64,000 nt of DNA from Sinonovacula constricta (taxonomy: Eukaryota > Mollusca > Bivalvia > Cardiida > Solecurtidae), in NCBI GenBank assembly GCA_007844125.1, contig CM017564.1, positions 26,885,158 through 26,949,157 of the forward strand. The letters run 5' to 3'. A model generated the notes under the pieces. The model was given only the letters and a program-made list of their open reading frames with translations, did not search any database and was not told where the DNA came from. Both the position numbers and the translations under genes were made by a program. This document shows positions 1 to 12,640 of this stretch, one piece after another. Positions within the stretch are counted from its first letter, which is position 1; every line of letters begins with the position of its first letter.

Positions 1-1151
1 CTCGGATAAACATTACGTGATAATTTTCAATGCAGTGTTTTGAGATGAGTACTTTAAATATAGACATGTAGATAGATAGTTTATTACAAATCCAGAAGGC
101 CATTAGGCCCATGTGGCAACAGTTTACAATTTACAAATGAAAATTTGTGCATGCATGTATGTACAGATATATACAATGCATAATATGTAATTTTAAATAC
201 AAAGTTAGTGCATGTATGAAGTTTACATCGAAATAACAATAGAGACTTAAGACACTTCAATCATTTAGATCTATCCTAACTAATAAGAAAAATATAGACA
301 CAAAATATATTTTCAATTATTAAATATGCAATTTCATAATAATAATGCGTAAAAGGGCAAGAAAAGAAAAAAGTGAGGATTTATTACACACAACTTACAT
401 TTGCATATGCATCTATTATTTTTTATCATTTTTGTTGCTAATAATACAACAAGCTAAACAGAAAGATGTTCTGCAAAAACTAAGCAACAGAAAGGAGGGG
501 GAAAAAAAAAGAAACATAATAATACCATTTGTTGTGTTCAAATTATTGATATTTTAGAATTAATCCAATAGCCTGGAGATGTTTTAACCATAGTAAACGA
601 AATAACTAATAAATATACCAATGTAAAACTAAATTAGTAAACTATGCCATATTTATGTAGAAGAAAGGCCAACTATACGAACTCTTCCTTGCCAATTTTT
701 AATTAAATACTATTCCAATAGTCTGTATAATCTACCATTAATTATAATTATAATTTTGTGAAGTGCCACCGACAGCATAAATTTATACAAATGTGTAAAA
801 GTTACAGCAATCACCCCTAATGTACAGAACACGTGAAATTAATGTCAAAAAAAAAAAAGAGCTTTTAGATGGAATAAAAAACAAAAAAAACATTTTAAAG
901 CGTCCTGAGCTTAACCAAAGACTTGCATAGAACAAAAATGTCCCGGGGGCAAAACTATTTATAAAACATGCACCATGTGATATTGTTAGAAGTACTATCT
1001 GAGCTCTGAGCTATTCAATATTGATGGTAGGTAGCTGGTTAAGAAAGAGGTCTGATCTGGAAAACAAGAGGTCAAAGAGCAATGACATACCCAACTATGT
1101 ATCACCTTGCCCAGGTGAGCAGATTTTATCAGTCAAGACAGTTCTAGAATC

Positions 1152-1575
1152 CTGATGCAAGAGAGTGCCTTGGAAATCAGAGCAGACTTGGGCAAGAAAC
1201 TGGTTGTCCCATCAATAGTCTGCCAAACAGCATTGTGCCTAGACATGGTTTTTGGATCAGCTAGAACCAAGAAGGTCATCATGAATGATCTCACCATGCC
1301 ATTGGAGAAAGGTATGGGACTGCAAATAAGACCAAAAGGCTAAAGTACATGTTCACAGACCTCTAAAGATCTTGTAAGGAACAAGGAAGGAAAACCTGGC
1401 TTTTACTTAGCTGAAGGAGGATGCTGGGGATTTCCCGCAAAATCTATGTGGTGGATGTTTGGTTCCTTGGAAATTGTTAGAAAGGAAAGAAACTCCTCAG
1501 CTTTTAGTCTTAGACAGGCAGCTGAGTGGGCATCCAGCTGGCTCTAGAGCAAAAGACAGCTGGAGGCCTTTTACT
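1152..1575 (+). mobile_element. degenerate non-LTR retrotransposon fragment (C-terminal end of reverse-transcriptase polyprotein)
   Basis: Translation of 1155-1340 gives LGKKLVVPSIVCQTAL, then KKVIMNDLTMPLEK. After a stop and diverged stretch, the same frame gives GGCWGFPAKSMWWMFGSLEI and QAAEWASSWLW. This matches the typical tail of invertebrate RTE/Penelope-like retroelement proteins (consensus blocks of the type VVMVELTVPWE, EVGCRGFxxxS, EAAExASxWLW). In-frame stops show that it is dead. It lies downstream of GGH exon 4 in the minus-strand sense, so probably in a GGH intron. The family name is from memory of the consensus; the clade is uncertain. Confidence 0.6.
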
Positions 1576-2147
1576 GAGGGATAGTGTCTGATTGTCACTA
1601 CCAATATGCTATCCACGCGAGGTAAGGGTCCTGGGCTTACTTCATAAATGCAGGGCTCCTATTCTAAATGAATCTTAAATAATTTTTTGGACTTCTGGTT
1701 TATGTAATATTGTCCTAAGTAACTACCTGGAAACTGGTTTTTACTTTGAGTGGACACCTAAAAGGAACTGAAATAAAACAAAAAGAAGTATTTTCCAATA
1801 CATAAACACATTTAACTTGTGCATGCTATGGGCCATCTTCGGAGCCCATGGCTACTGAATACGTTTCACTCCATTCATACACCTTGTGGTTTTTATCTAC
1901 GATACTGCTGTATTGAGAGTTAAATTTGAATAGATATCAGCCAATCAAAACAACGCTTACATTTCCGCAATTCGTACGTGTGGAGGTAGCTAAGTATCTG
2001 GAAACTTGAAATCTCTTTGCATTGATGACATCATTTTGGAAGGAAAGACAAAACAATGAAAGACCGAGCTTTATCATTGGACTGAAATCTTCATTGGATT
2101 ATGAAGCAAGCAATGAAATATCATTAACAGACATGGCGAAAAGTGAT

Positions 2148-2453
2148 TTGTTTGTTTGTTAATTGGGTTTAACGTCCCACCAACAGTTTTCAGTTATCTA
2201 GAGACGGTGTCCACTTGAAGCAGATATAGTGCTGCCTTCACTGTTCATAGCATACCATGACAACCTGGCATGATACCATGCCCAGTCACATTATCCTGAC
2301 ACTGAGCCACTCAGTCGTGGAATTATATTATATTTGCTTGAGCGTTAGCAATGAAGCTATACCACTACCATTTTTAATGACTTTGGTTTGTCAAACCCAA
2401 GGCCTTCCGTACTTAGAGCCAAAGCTCTACTGATTGCACTACCAGGTCAGGTT
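2148..2453 (-). mobile_element. tRNA-derived SINE, family B
   Basis: Starts TTGTTAATTGGGTTTAACGT and ends in a tRNA-like head read on the minus strand (GACCTGGTAGTGCAATCAGT). Other copies are at 5459, 20085, 25120 and 46150, sharing the body with TGCCTTCACTGT, GGCATGATACCA and CACATTATCCTGACAC. It is probably in a GGH intron. Confidence 0.75.
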
Positions 2454-2611
2454 GGTGAAAAGTGAACTAAATACCCAACCAACGATGAATGAAGAGTAAC
2501 AGAATGGATCGCTCATGGGAGTCCGATGATGGCTATGGGCACAAACACTACTTAATAACACAAAACTACCTGTGTTAAAAATACACCTTGACACAAACAT
2601 GATAGAAATAC

Positions 2612-5600
2612 CTCTATCGCCAGTTTATAGAAGATCTGTCCAGCTTTGGCATAGCCCGAGTTGGTGATACTAACAGCGCCACCAGGAAACAGAACCCTAG
2701 AAAATACACATTTCTGTTATCATAGCAACACATGCAATAAACAATCACTTCCTGCTGATAATTGTAAAGGGGAAATTTTTATCTATCATCAGGTTGATGT
2801 ATCATGCAAAAAATTCAAAATTTAACGTTAAAAAAACATGTAGGAGCAAAAAATAGGCATTACTATAAGCAAAAACAATACAGGGAAATAAAAAGCATAG
2901 TGACATACATGAAAGCATATACAGTAAATTTCTGAATTTGTTTGTTAAGTCACAAGCTCAGTTCAGGTTTATTATTAATCTATGATTGAACTGCACAATT
3001 ACTATATTCCTTGCAAAATAAACTGGCATCTTTTAATTTCTAAATTACAAAAAGAAATGTTTCCAGTAACTGTTTTATTATTGCGTTGTGGTAATGCTTT
3101 TTTTTGTTTGTATTTATCACATTGTGCCACCACAATAATGGTGATAGTGGAGGCATCCAGCCAGTTATGAGTGGATAAAGACCCCAGACTTTCATCTGGT
3201 TAGAACCGCAGGTTCACCACAGGTTAGCTGGATAACCTCACAAACATAAAAGTTTTCGCCCTGAGAAGTTACAAGTCAGCTTGACCACGGGCACCTGCCC
3301 TATCGAAACCCAATTCTTGCTTTATGTAGTTAAATATTATGAAATTTACATTAGATTTACTCTTTTAGTGAGAGGGATGGGATGTGCCGTCATTTTTGCC
3401 GATACTGTGCAGCGCCATTGCTGTCATTATAGTATAGGGGCACTTATAAGGTGCCCAGGGACTGAACCCGGCCAGTCCATTATACTGACACCGACAAGTC
3501 AGGCGTAATGCTGTCCCCTTAGCACCAAGAATAAGGAGGGAAGCCACTACTAACAACTTTAAAGTCTTTGGTCTGATCGGCCGGAGTTTGAACCCGCGAC
3601 CTCTCAATCTGCAAGCCAACGCTCTACCACTTGAGCTATTGTGGCCGGGTTCTTTTTGTTTTGGGGGGGATTTTTTTAGTGAGAATAATTAGGATACACT
3701 AAATGAGCATGAAGAAGTAACTCACCCATTAATTGATTGAAACATCTCTTTGTAGTATGAGTATGGTTTGTTGATCCTGCAAGTAAAAATAGACATTGTC
3801 TCATATTATTGCAAAGAACTAAGTACAGCGGCTAAGGCTGTGGTACCTGTAATTGGTTGTCAAACTTTTTTGTTAAAGTATCTCAATAAGAAGATATATT
3901 TAGGAATACATGGGCGGACTATTTGTAAGTTTTTCAATTATTGCATGACATCTTATTGTAGCTGCATTCACTATAGGGACAAAGTGTCATTTAAAAGTCT
4001 TTCATTATCTTTTCAAAACCAAAATTAAATCAAATTTAAAAGTAAACAAGCTTTTTTTACTAGAAATTATAAATATAATTTAAATACAGATTTCATTCAA
4101 GTATTTTTGATTAAAATGACTTACATGATAGGCACAACTCTAGCTCCGCCCATCTCGACATACTTGACATATGAGGCTGGGATATACGACTTGTTGGCCA
4201 TAGACCCCTTGGGGTCTGTCTCCTGGGAAACAACACCTGGAATAGGACAAAATTGAAGATTAAAGCAACATGTACGTATTGTCAAGTTTGCAATTTTGTT
4301 ATTTTTTCTCAAAAAAAAAAAGCAGAATAACAATGACATTTGGATTAAGATATCACCTCTAACCACAAAGTTATTATTTGGAAACATTGAAAAGGCAGTC
4401 AATGACTAGCCAATTAGGTCAGTAAACTTTCATGAAAAACAAACAATAGTCAATTAATTTTTCATTTATATGTGTGTTCTTAAAAAACTAAGTAGCACTT
4501 AAACTACAATATCACAGTGGGTAAGTATACCTAGTTTTTAAAGAATCTTAAAATAGGTAGCAGGTTCAGTCCAGCTCTAGTCATTTATGCATTATAATCA
4601 AAAGTTTTCAACAAATTATGAAACAACCAATATAATCTAAAATTATTCAATTTAATGTGACTTGGTCACACTTGGTCAGATTTGCATTAAATAAACCTTT
4701 AGCTATGATCATATATGAGCTATGTTATGAAGGTTTGTGCTGTCTTTAGGTAAGAGAATCAGAAGTGTATGACATTTTTTATCTAATTGTTAGCTATTTT
4801 CAGCTCAACAACCTAGACTTCTTCTGAATTGTGCATGCAGTTATATGTCATATATATACTTCCATCACAAGCAATACGCAGATTGGCTAGTAGGTGTCTC
4901 AAATTTGTAATGTACCTAGACAAATTTGTGGCCTAGTTGCTTTTATAAAGTAGCCATGTTTTACATTAAGACCTATTATAATATAGTGATATTATGAGGA
5001 CATTAAAACAAAAAAAATGTCACGAGATGGATGCATAAGTTTAGCATGTTTAAACAAGTTGTTCTTCATAAAGTTATAATTTTTAGATAAAGATAATCAA
5101 AAGCAATGCTTGTGCATAATAAAGTCTTGTATGTAAAATGACACAACACTTTCAATATATTAGTAGACCATATCATGTGCCACTATGTGTACGAGGGTCA
5201 TCTAGTAATAATAAATGTGACTGGTTTAATGCAATATTCAAGCTTCTATTATCATATTTAGCATTGAATTGTGTAATCATTAGATATTCAGAATATCATG
5301 CCAAATGATGCCATGTCATGGAGTGAATGACACAGAAACAAAACCCAACAGTCAAGACAAAAATACACTATAGATAAATTATATAATAAAATGATTCTTT
5401 TTCTTTACATTATAATGAACCAAATAAACAACAACCCTAAGACTACAATCATGTGTGCTTGTTTGTTTGTTGGATTTATCATCCCACCAACAGTATTTCA
5501 GTTATCTGGAGAAGGTGACCCTTTGACGCAGCTATTATGCTGCCTTCGCTGTGTATAGCCATGAATACCTGGCATGATACCACACTCAGTCACATTATCC

Positions 5601-8600
5601 TGATACCGGGCAAACATGTCGTGGAACTACCCTTATATTTGCTTGAGAGTAAGCAAGGGAGCCATGCCACTACCATGTTTAACAACTTTTGCATGTGTGC
5701 TTGCTTTTTTTTTTTGCATGAAAGTACACTTGTTTAACAAATTATGACAAGGTCATTTAACAGCAGTTACATACTGATAAGTTAATGGGCCGATAGAATG
5801 GCAACATGCAATAAATATCTAGAAGAATCAATCTGATAAGTTAATGGGCCGATAGAAGGGCAACATGCAATAAATATCTAGAAGAATCAATCTGATAAGT
5901 TAATGGGCCGATAGAAGGGGAACATGCAATAAATATCTAGTAGAATCAATCTGATAAGTTAATGGGCCGACATAAGGGCAACAAACAATAAATCTCTAGT
6001 AGAATCAATCTGATAAGTTAATGGGTCAATAGAAGAGCAACAAGCAATAAATATCTAGTATAATCAATCTGATAAGTTAATGGGCCGAGAGAAGGGCAAC
6101 ACGCAATGAATATCTAGTAGAATCAATCTGATAAGTTAATGAGTCGATAGAAGGGCAACATGCAATAAATATCTAGTAGAATCAATCTGATAAGTTAATG
6201 AGTCGATAGAAGGGCAACATGCAATAAATATCTAGTAGAATCAATCTGATAAATTAATGGGCCGATAGAAGGGCAACACGCAATAAATATCTAGAAGAAT
6301 CAATCTGATAAGTTAATGGGCCGAGAGAAGGGCAACACGCAATAAATATCTAGTAGAATCAATCTGATAAGTTAATGGGTCGATAGAATGGCAACATGCA
6401 ATAAATATCTAGAAGAATCAATCTGATAAATTAATGGGCCGATAGAATGGCAACATGCAATAAATATCTAGAAGAATCAATCTGATAAGTTTATGAGTCG
6501 ATAGAATGGCAACATGCAATACCGTTAATATCTAGAAGAATCAATCTGATAAATTAATGGGCCGATAGAAGGGCAACACGCAATGAATATCTAGTAGACT
6601 CAATCTGATAAGTTAATGGGTCGATAGAAGGGCAACATGCAATAAATATCTAGTAGAATCAATCTGATAAGTTAATGGGCCGATAGAATGGCAACATGCA
6701 ATGAATATCTAGAAGAATCAATCTGATAAGTTAATGGGCCGATAGAAGGGCAACACGCAATGAATATCTAGTAGAATCAATCTGATAAGTTGATGGGCCG
6801 ATAGAATGGCAACATGCAATGAATATCTAGAAGAATCAATCTGATAAGTTAATGGGCCGATAGAAGGGCAACACGCAATGAATATCTAGTAGAATCAATC
6901 TGATAAGTTAATGGGTCGATAGAAGGGCAACATGCAATAAATATCTAGTAGAATCAATCTGATAAGTTAATGGGCCGATAGAAGGGCAACACGCAATGAA
7001 TATCTAGTAGAATCAATCTGATAAGTTAATGGGCCGATAGAAGGGCAACACACAATAAATCTCTAGTAGAATCAATCTGATAAATTAATGGGCCGATAGA
7101 AGGGCAACACACAATAAATATCTAGTAGAATCAATCTGATAAATTAATGGGCCGATAGAATGGCAACACACAATAAATCTCTAGTAGAATCAATCTGATA
7201 AGTTAATGGGCCGACATAAGGGCAACACACAATAAATCTCTAGTAGAATCAATCTGATAACTTAATGGGCCGATAGAAGGGCAACACACAATAAATCTCT
7301 AGTAGAATCAATCTGATAAATTAATGGGCCGACATAAGGGCAACACACAATAAATCTCTAGTAGAATCAATCTGATAAATTAATGGGCCGATAGAATGGC
7401 AACACGCAATGAATATCTAGAAGAATCAATCTGATAAGTTAATGGGCCGATAGAAGGGCAACACACAATGAATATCTAGTAGAATCAATCTGATAAGTTA
7501 ATGGGCCGATAGAAGGGCAACATGCAATAAATATCTAGTAGAATCAATCTGATAAATTAATGGGTCGACATAAGGGCAACACGCAATGAATATCTAGAAG
7601 AATCAATCTGATAAGTTAATGGGCCAATAGAAGGACAACACACAATAAATATCTAGTAGAATCAATCTGATAAGTTAATGGGCCGATAGAAGGGCAACAC
7701 GCAATGAATATCTAGTAGAATCAATCTGATAAGTTAATGGGCCGATAGAAGGGCAACATGCAATGAATATCTAGTAGAATCAATCTGATAAGTTAATGGG
7801 CCAATAGAAGGGCAACACGCAATAAATATCTAGGAGAATCAATCTTAAACCTAAACAAGGCTCGATCATTAAAATCCATTCAACACATTGTTTCTTTTCT
7901 CTTTTCTGCAATTTCTCATCTCAGAGTAGTGTTGTTTTTCACTGTAACATTTAACTAGCATGATTGTCTATTTAATATCATTATTCTCAGAGGAGCATAT
8001 AATTTCCTCTTTCATTTACTGACAACAATAAGACAATAAACAAAAGCAATAATCACAGCATTGTGTATTAAAATGCCAGTGTAAGCACTTTTCATCCTAA
8101 TGCACTTCAGCAATGACCAAGGTATTGTATTGTATGAATTGCTGAAATCAATTGTCATAATGCCCACAAGGACATAAATGTGAACAATTGATTTAGTCAA
8201 AGCACATAACAGTACTGGTTTATTTAGAGTCTTTCTATTGCTATAGCTATCATGGTCTAGAAGCAATTTCAAGTCTGAAATTAGAGACTTATGCTAAAAG
8301 CATGAGAGCATGATTTCAGGTTTGGACGCGTGGGACTCAATCCAAAAGCATGATAGCATGATTTTAGGTTTAGACATGTGAGACTCAATCCAATAGCATG
8401 ATAGCATGATTTCTGGCTTGGTCATGTGAGACTCAATCCAATAGCATGAGAGCATGGTTTCTGGCTTGGACATGTGAGACTCAATCCAATAGCATGAGAG
8501 CATGATTTCTGGCTTGGTCATGTGAGACTCAATCAAATAGCATGAGAGCATGATTTCTGGCTTGGACATGTGAGACTCAATTCAATAGCATGAGAGCATG

Positions 8601-9167
8601 ATTTCTGGCTTGGACATGTGAGACTCAATCAAATAGCATGAGAGCATGATTTCTGGCTTGGTCATGTGAGACTCAATCAAATAGCATGAGAGCATGATTT
8701 CTGGCTTGGACATGTGTGACTCAATTTAATAGCATGAGTGTGACTACAGGTATGAATATGTGAGACTCACACTGATGGCAAGAGACTGTAGTGTTTTTAG
8801 TGCTGGACTGACCATTAGAAATATGCAGCTATCTAGTACAGCAAATTGTTAATAATGACCAGTAGTTGGTAAGGAAGCTATACCACTACCGTTTATAATG
8901 AATTTGGTACGTGGTGGCCAAGTTTGTATTTTGAGTTTTTACGGCACACCGACTCTTATACGGCACCAAGTACAATGAAGATTAACATGAATAGAGAAAA
9001 ATCAGGTTCAAAATTAAAATACGGGAGCAGAAATATTTGAATGCATTTGATGAAGTGAATGATCGTCACTCACCAATAATTGGTCTGAGATTCAACTTCT
9101 CCTCAAACTTCAGTGGTGTGGATGAACATAATGCCACGAGGGACAAAATTATGAGAAAAAGCTCCAT
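2612..9167 (-). CDS. GGH: gamma-glutamyl hydrolase, N-terminal part (4 exons; continues beyond left edge)
   Basis: Folate gamma-glutamyl hydrolase removes glutamates from poly-gamma-glutamyl folates, normally in lysosomes or after secretion. Exons on the minus strand are 9074-9167, 4125-4236, 3726-3776 and 2612-2696, all GT-AG, with exit phases 1, 2, 2 and 0, giving 114 joined codons. Residues 1-17 form a hydrophobic signal peptide ([16 protein letters not shown]). Then follow [42 protein letters not shown] and [20 protein letters not shown], matching the conserved N-terminal half of the family in order. The next segment, which carries the nucleophile Cys (WGTCLG), was not found in 1-2611 and should lie outside the window, along with the catalytic His and the stop. 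Intron 1 (4.8 kb) is filled by two minisatellites. The start is the only Met before the signal peptide in the first exon. The assignment is firm; the full length is not visible. Confidence 0.93.
3118..3300 (-). mobile_element. SINE family C, diverged copy
   Basis: It has the family C tail in reverse (ATAATGGTGATAGTGGAGGC, AAGACCCCAGACTTTCATCT, CACCACAGGTTAGCTGGA) followed by the remains of the head (GTTACAAGTCAGC). It lies in GGH intron 3 beside a family A copy. Confidence 0.55.
3371..3651 (-). mobile_element. tRNA-derived SINE, family A
   Basis: On the minus strand the head is CCGGCCACAATAGCTCAAGT, with a B box GGGTTCAAACTCCG; the tail ends in the ATCCCATCCC type. It matches the copies at 16271, 24806 and 46669 over about 280 bp. 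Located in GGH intron 3, just downstream of the 51-nt exon. Confidence 0.85.
5459..5690 (-). mobile_element. SINE family B, head-truncated copy
   Basis: It starts TTGTTTGTTGGATTTATCAT and runs through the body to ACCACTACCATG; the tRNA-like head is missing. Located in GGH intron 1, about 80 bp before the 59-bp minisatellite. Confidence 0.7.
5774..7843. repeat. minisatellite, 59-bp unit x 35 copies
   Basis: The unit begins CTGATAAGTTAATGGGCCGA and ends AGAATCAAT. Unit starts at 5774, 5833 and 5892 are spaced by exactly 59 bp. The last unit starts at 7785, offset 5 bp by a single insertion near 6513. Variation is limited to a few positions (GGCCGATAG/GACATAAG, ATGCAATA/ACGCAATG, AGAAGA/AGTAGA). 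It occupies about 43% of GGH intron 1. There are no spacers and no reading frame. Confidence 0.97.
8301..8772. repeat. minisatellite, 48-bp unit x 9 plus a decayed tenth
   Basis: The unit begins CATGAGAGCATGATTTCTGG and ends AATCCAATAG. Because 48 is divisible by three, part of the array is an open frame on the minus strand repeating a 16-residue block ([16 protein letters not shown]). I regard that frame as a by-product of the period. Located in GGH intron 1, about 300 bp from exon 1. Confidence 0.93.
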
Positions 9168-11261
9168 GTTTCTGAAAAGTAGAACAGACAAACTTGTAAA
9201 TACTTTATTCTTCATGCGTATATATTATTACTGAGTCAAGGTTAAGGATTGTACTTATTCATTGTGAACTCAGCAACTCCAGTTGCCATGACTACAAGAG
9301 AAGTTGAGCTAGAGTCTGCAATGATCCAGAATTAGAAAGGATAAGTGCTTGTCTTCTAAATGGGCCCTGGCACAAGCTAGGACATAAAAGTACCCGAGGT
9401 ATCATGAAACATATTCGATTAGCACAGAGTCAAAATCTGGACTGGGAGTAAGATCTTCAGAAGTACTTGATGATGTTCTTGAGGATGTACCATAGTTCAC
9501 CACATAGTATAGCTGAATTGTTGTACAATGGGTACTTTAGAACTTGAGGATGCACAATAGTTCACCACATAGTATAGCTGAATTGTTCTACAATGGGTAC
9601 TTCAGAACTAAGTTACTTCAACTTAATGACTTATCAATTATTGATCATTAAATCCAAGACTGGGACTCTTGATGTTCAGGAAATGGTGAAAATATATATG
9701 TAGACAATCACCTTGGTGTACGCTAAAACAACATTTGTGCAAATGACTAAGTGAAGGTGTGGCAAGACGAAAGACTGTTTTAGTCCCAAACCACTTATTA
9801 TTGTTGAAAAATGTGGAAATCCGGTTTTGTTTTTAATCGAACGGTAGAGCTCGGTTTAAAAAAAATGACACTTTTGTCAAACCTTACTACCACTTATGTT
9901 GTGAACAAGATTATACATGCATCCTGTAGGACCAAATAGTCTCTGAAACTGCAGATAAAGTGAAATTTGAGTAACGAGTCAAGTGAAAGTCCAAATGTAG
10001 AGGGAGCAAATGGTTTCTTTAACTCAAATGCAAGAATCGGTGATCTTGCAAGAACTGGGGTAGTAAAGATCTGAAAGTAAATTTTCCCAGATTTGATCGA
10101 GCAAATAAAACACCCTTAATTCACAAAGCGTTTGTAAAATTAGACAAATTATTATTCATTTTGTTCAGAGTCGAAGCCATGAAAGAATAGTCATACAGAG
10201 AATGTATTATTTTACAAAAGACCTGAAACTATGCCGTGATTAGGTATATGTACCTTAATTTTCATGTTCTGTTATTTTATCAATGGTTTGATTTTGTGCG
10301 CAAAAGACTGATAATATTTGTCTGATTTCTAATCTTAAGTCATAAATGTATTTAGGTAAGAGTTGTTTTTTGTAAGTGATGTGAACTTAATTGTTGTTGA
10401 TTTTATTAAATAGAAATAACATAAAGTTAAATATACTATCTACGTTAAGATCCTAATGCATCAAGAGACATTTAATGCTAATATTTTATTTTATTTGAGA
10501 ATAGGAGGAGATTTAGTATTTTAAATACATGGCAAATATTAATTACTCGCTGTTGTCTTTAATCAGAATTAATGACTGATCCCTATGTATTTACTTCTGG
10601 GGACATAAGCTGTGTGCATGTAGAGTCTTCTGGTATAAACATGATGCAAACAGATCTTGAGTTGTATCTTTGGATCCACCTTAACCTGTTGATAAACATT
10701 ACAACACTAGCACTTGATCTTTGTCACTTAAACATACATATTGACTTCTGGTTAACATTTTTTTTCTTTTAGAAAATTGTATTTGATGGTTTCATTATTC
10801 AAGTATCAAGAGGTCTTTCATAGGAGTATATATAATCTTGGCCTGACCAAGGTCACTTTATACTTTATACATCAAAAATAACCTATGCATATCCTATGCA
10901 TATGCATGATACCTCACTACCAATCAGAAAGGAGCCCAGACCACATCTATTTATAGAGTATTTACCCTCACATGTACCTTAGCACCACTTGAATGGTAGA
11001 ATCCCCGCTAGTTAACATCCTTGTTATTATCTTATTAATAGATATAGTCTTTGGACACATTGTTGTATTTATATGGCTTTCCCCACACCAACAGTCGACA
11101 AAAAAGAATACATCCTGATATTTATCCTAGCCTTTTTCTTAAACAAAATTTAAATCCCTTTTCTTCATGAAGTTTGATTTTCTCTTAATTCAACTATATG
11201 TAACACATCTGAACCATCTTTCTCAGTAAGCATATTGAATGCCTCTGTTAAATCTCTTTTC
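9168..11261. other. AT-rich intergenic stretch upstream of GGH, no gene seen
   Basis: This holds the presumed GGH promoter, with no recognisable core motif. The only structure is a direct duplication of about 65 bp at about 9479-9609, with the block TTCACCACATAGTATAGCTG at about 9497 and about 9560. No splice-compatible coding segment was recognised on either strand. Confidence 0.5.
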
Positions 11262-11328
11262 AGATGTCTTTATGATAATATTGATAGTTCCTTCTCAATC
11301 ACAGCAATAGGTACATAATCTACCATTT

Positions 11329-11830
11329 AGATGTCTATATGTTAATGGTGGTAGTTCTTCCTTAATCACAGCAATAGCTTAGCCCCTCTTCCTTGTCCAT
11401 TATCGATCAATCAGATGTCTATATGTTAATGGTGGTAGTTCTTCCTCAATCACAGCAATAGCTTAGCCCCTCTTCCTTGTCCATTATCTATCAACCAGAT
11501 GTCTATATGTTAATGGTGGTAGTTCTTTCTCAATCACAGCAATAGCTTAGCCCCTCTTCCTTGTCCATTATCGATCAATCAGATGTCTATGTTAATTGTG
11601 GTAGTTCTTCCTCAATCACAGCAATAGCTTAGCCCCTCTTCCTTGTCCATTATCGATCAATCAGATGTCTATATGTTAATGATGGTAGTTCCTCCTCAAT
11701 CACAGCAATAGCTTAGCCCCACTTCCTTGTCCATTATCGATCAATCAGATGTCTATATGTTAATGTTGGTAGTTCTTCCTCAATCACAGCAATAGCTTAG
11801 CCCCACTTCCTTGTCCATTATCGATCAATC
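11329..11830. repeat. minisatellite, 84-bp unit x 6
   Basis: Units start at 11329, 11413, 11497, 11581, 11663 and 11747 (one is 82 bp through loss of AT). Each begins AGATGTCTATATGTTAATGG and ends TTATCGATCAATC. A diverged seventh copy may precede it (about 11262-11328). It lies between GGH and EEF2KMT. Confidence 0.95.
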
Positions 11831-12394
11831 ATAAAAGTACACACACACAAAAAATCATTTGGTGCCTTTAGTAAATGGTGACCCAAGCAAAACAGAACTG
11901 ATTTGCCTAGAATGCTTTATAAGATATTGGGCCGGATGAGTACAACTATTAGTAAATATTATAGAACTAACAAAATATAACTAAGCATTTTCAAGATATT
12001 TTCTCTAAACTTTAAAATGGATTTTCGGCACACCAAGCACACAAAGTGTTTACTAAATCTTGGACCAAAATATAACAGATTGTGCATACATCATCATAAA
12101 CTAACGTAGTGTTCCAGTACACTGTTCATTTGGATTTTAGAAAAGAATCATTACCACAATTGCCAAAGCAACACATTTTATGCAAATCATTTAGAACAGT
12201 ATTAAGAAATAAGGAAATATAACGACAGTAAATATTAACAAAAAAGCAATGTTTTCCCAGTATACATATATATTTTGTATTCTGGGCAACACAAACTATA
12301 AATAAATATTTCCACATAAGTGCACTTTCTGGTTAACATATTATATATGTGTTTAAATGTTTAAACATTTTTGAGCCAACTAAAACTGCACACA

Positions 12395-12640
12395 AGGGCG
12401 CCCATGGCCGGCAGTGATAGTCGCTGACTTGTAACTTATCTAACCAAATTGAATTTCACCGTGTGGGTTCAAGTCTTGTTCAGGGCGAAGTACTTAATGA
12501 GGAAAGGTCTTTCAGCTGACCTGAGGTGCACCTGTGTTTCTACCCAGACATTTGTTTGGGGTCTTCCTCCAACAAAATAGTCGGACGTCGCTATAGTGAT
12601 CATAATTGGTCACTGCGATGTAAACAAAAAACAACCTACA
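12395..12640 (+). mobile_element. tRNA-derived SINE, family C
   Basis: The head is GGCGCCCATGGCCGGCAGTG with B-box-like GTGGGTTCAAGTC. The tail has ACCCAGACATTTGTTTGGGG, TCTTCCTCCAACAAAATAGT and ATCATAATTGGTCACTGCGA, and ends in an A-rich stretch. It is the fullest plus-strand copy of the family. Confidence 0.8.

Noticed and set aside
5774..7843. Regular array resembling a CRISPR
   Set aside because: Units are contiguous without unique spacers and the context is a spliced animal genome; it is a minisatellite.
8294..8569. 91-residue repetitive frame on the minus strand
   Set aside because: It coincides with the 48-bp minisatellite and has no start context, splice sites or homology.
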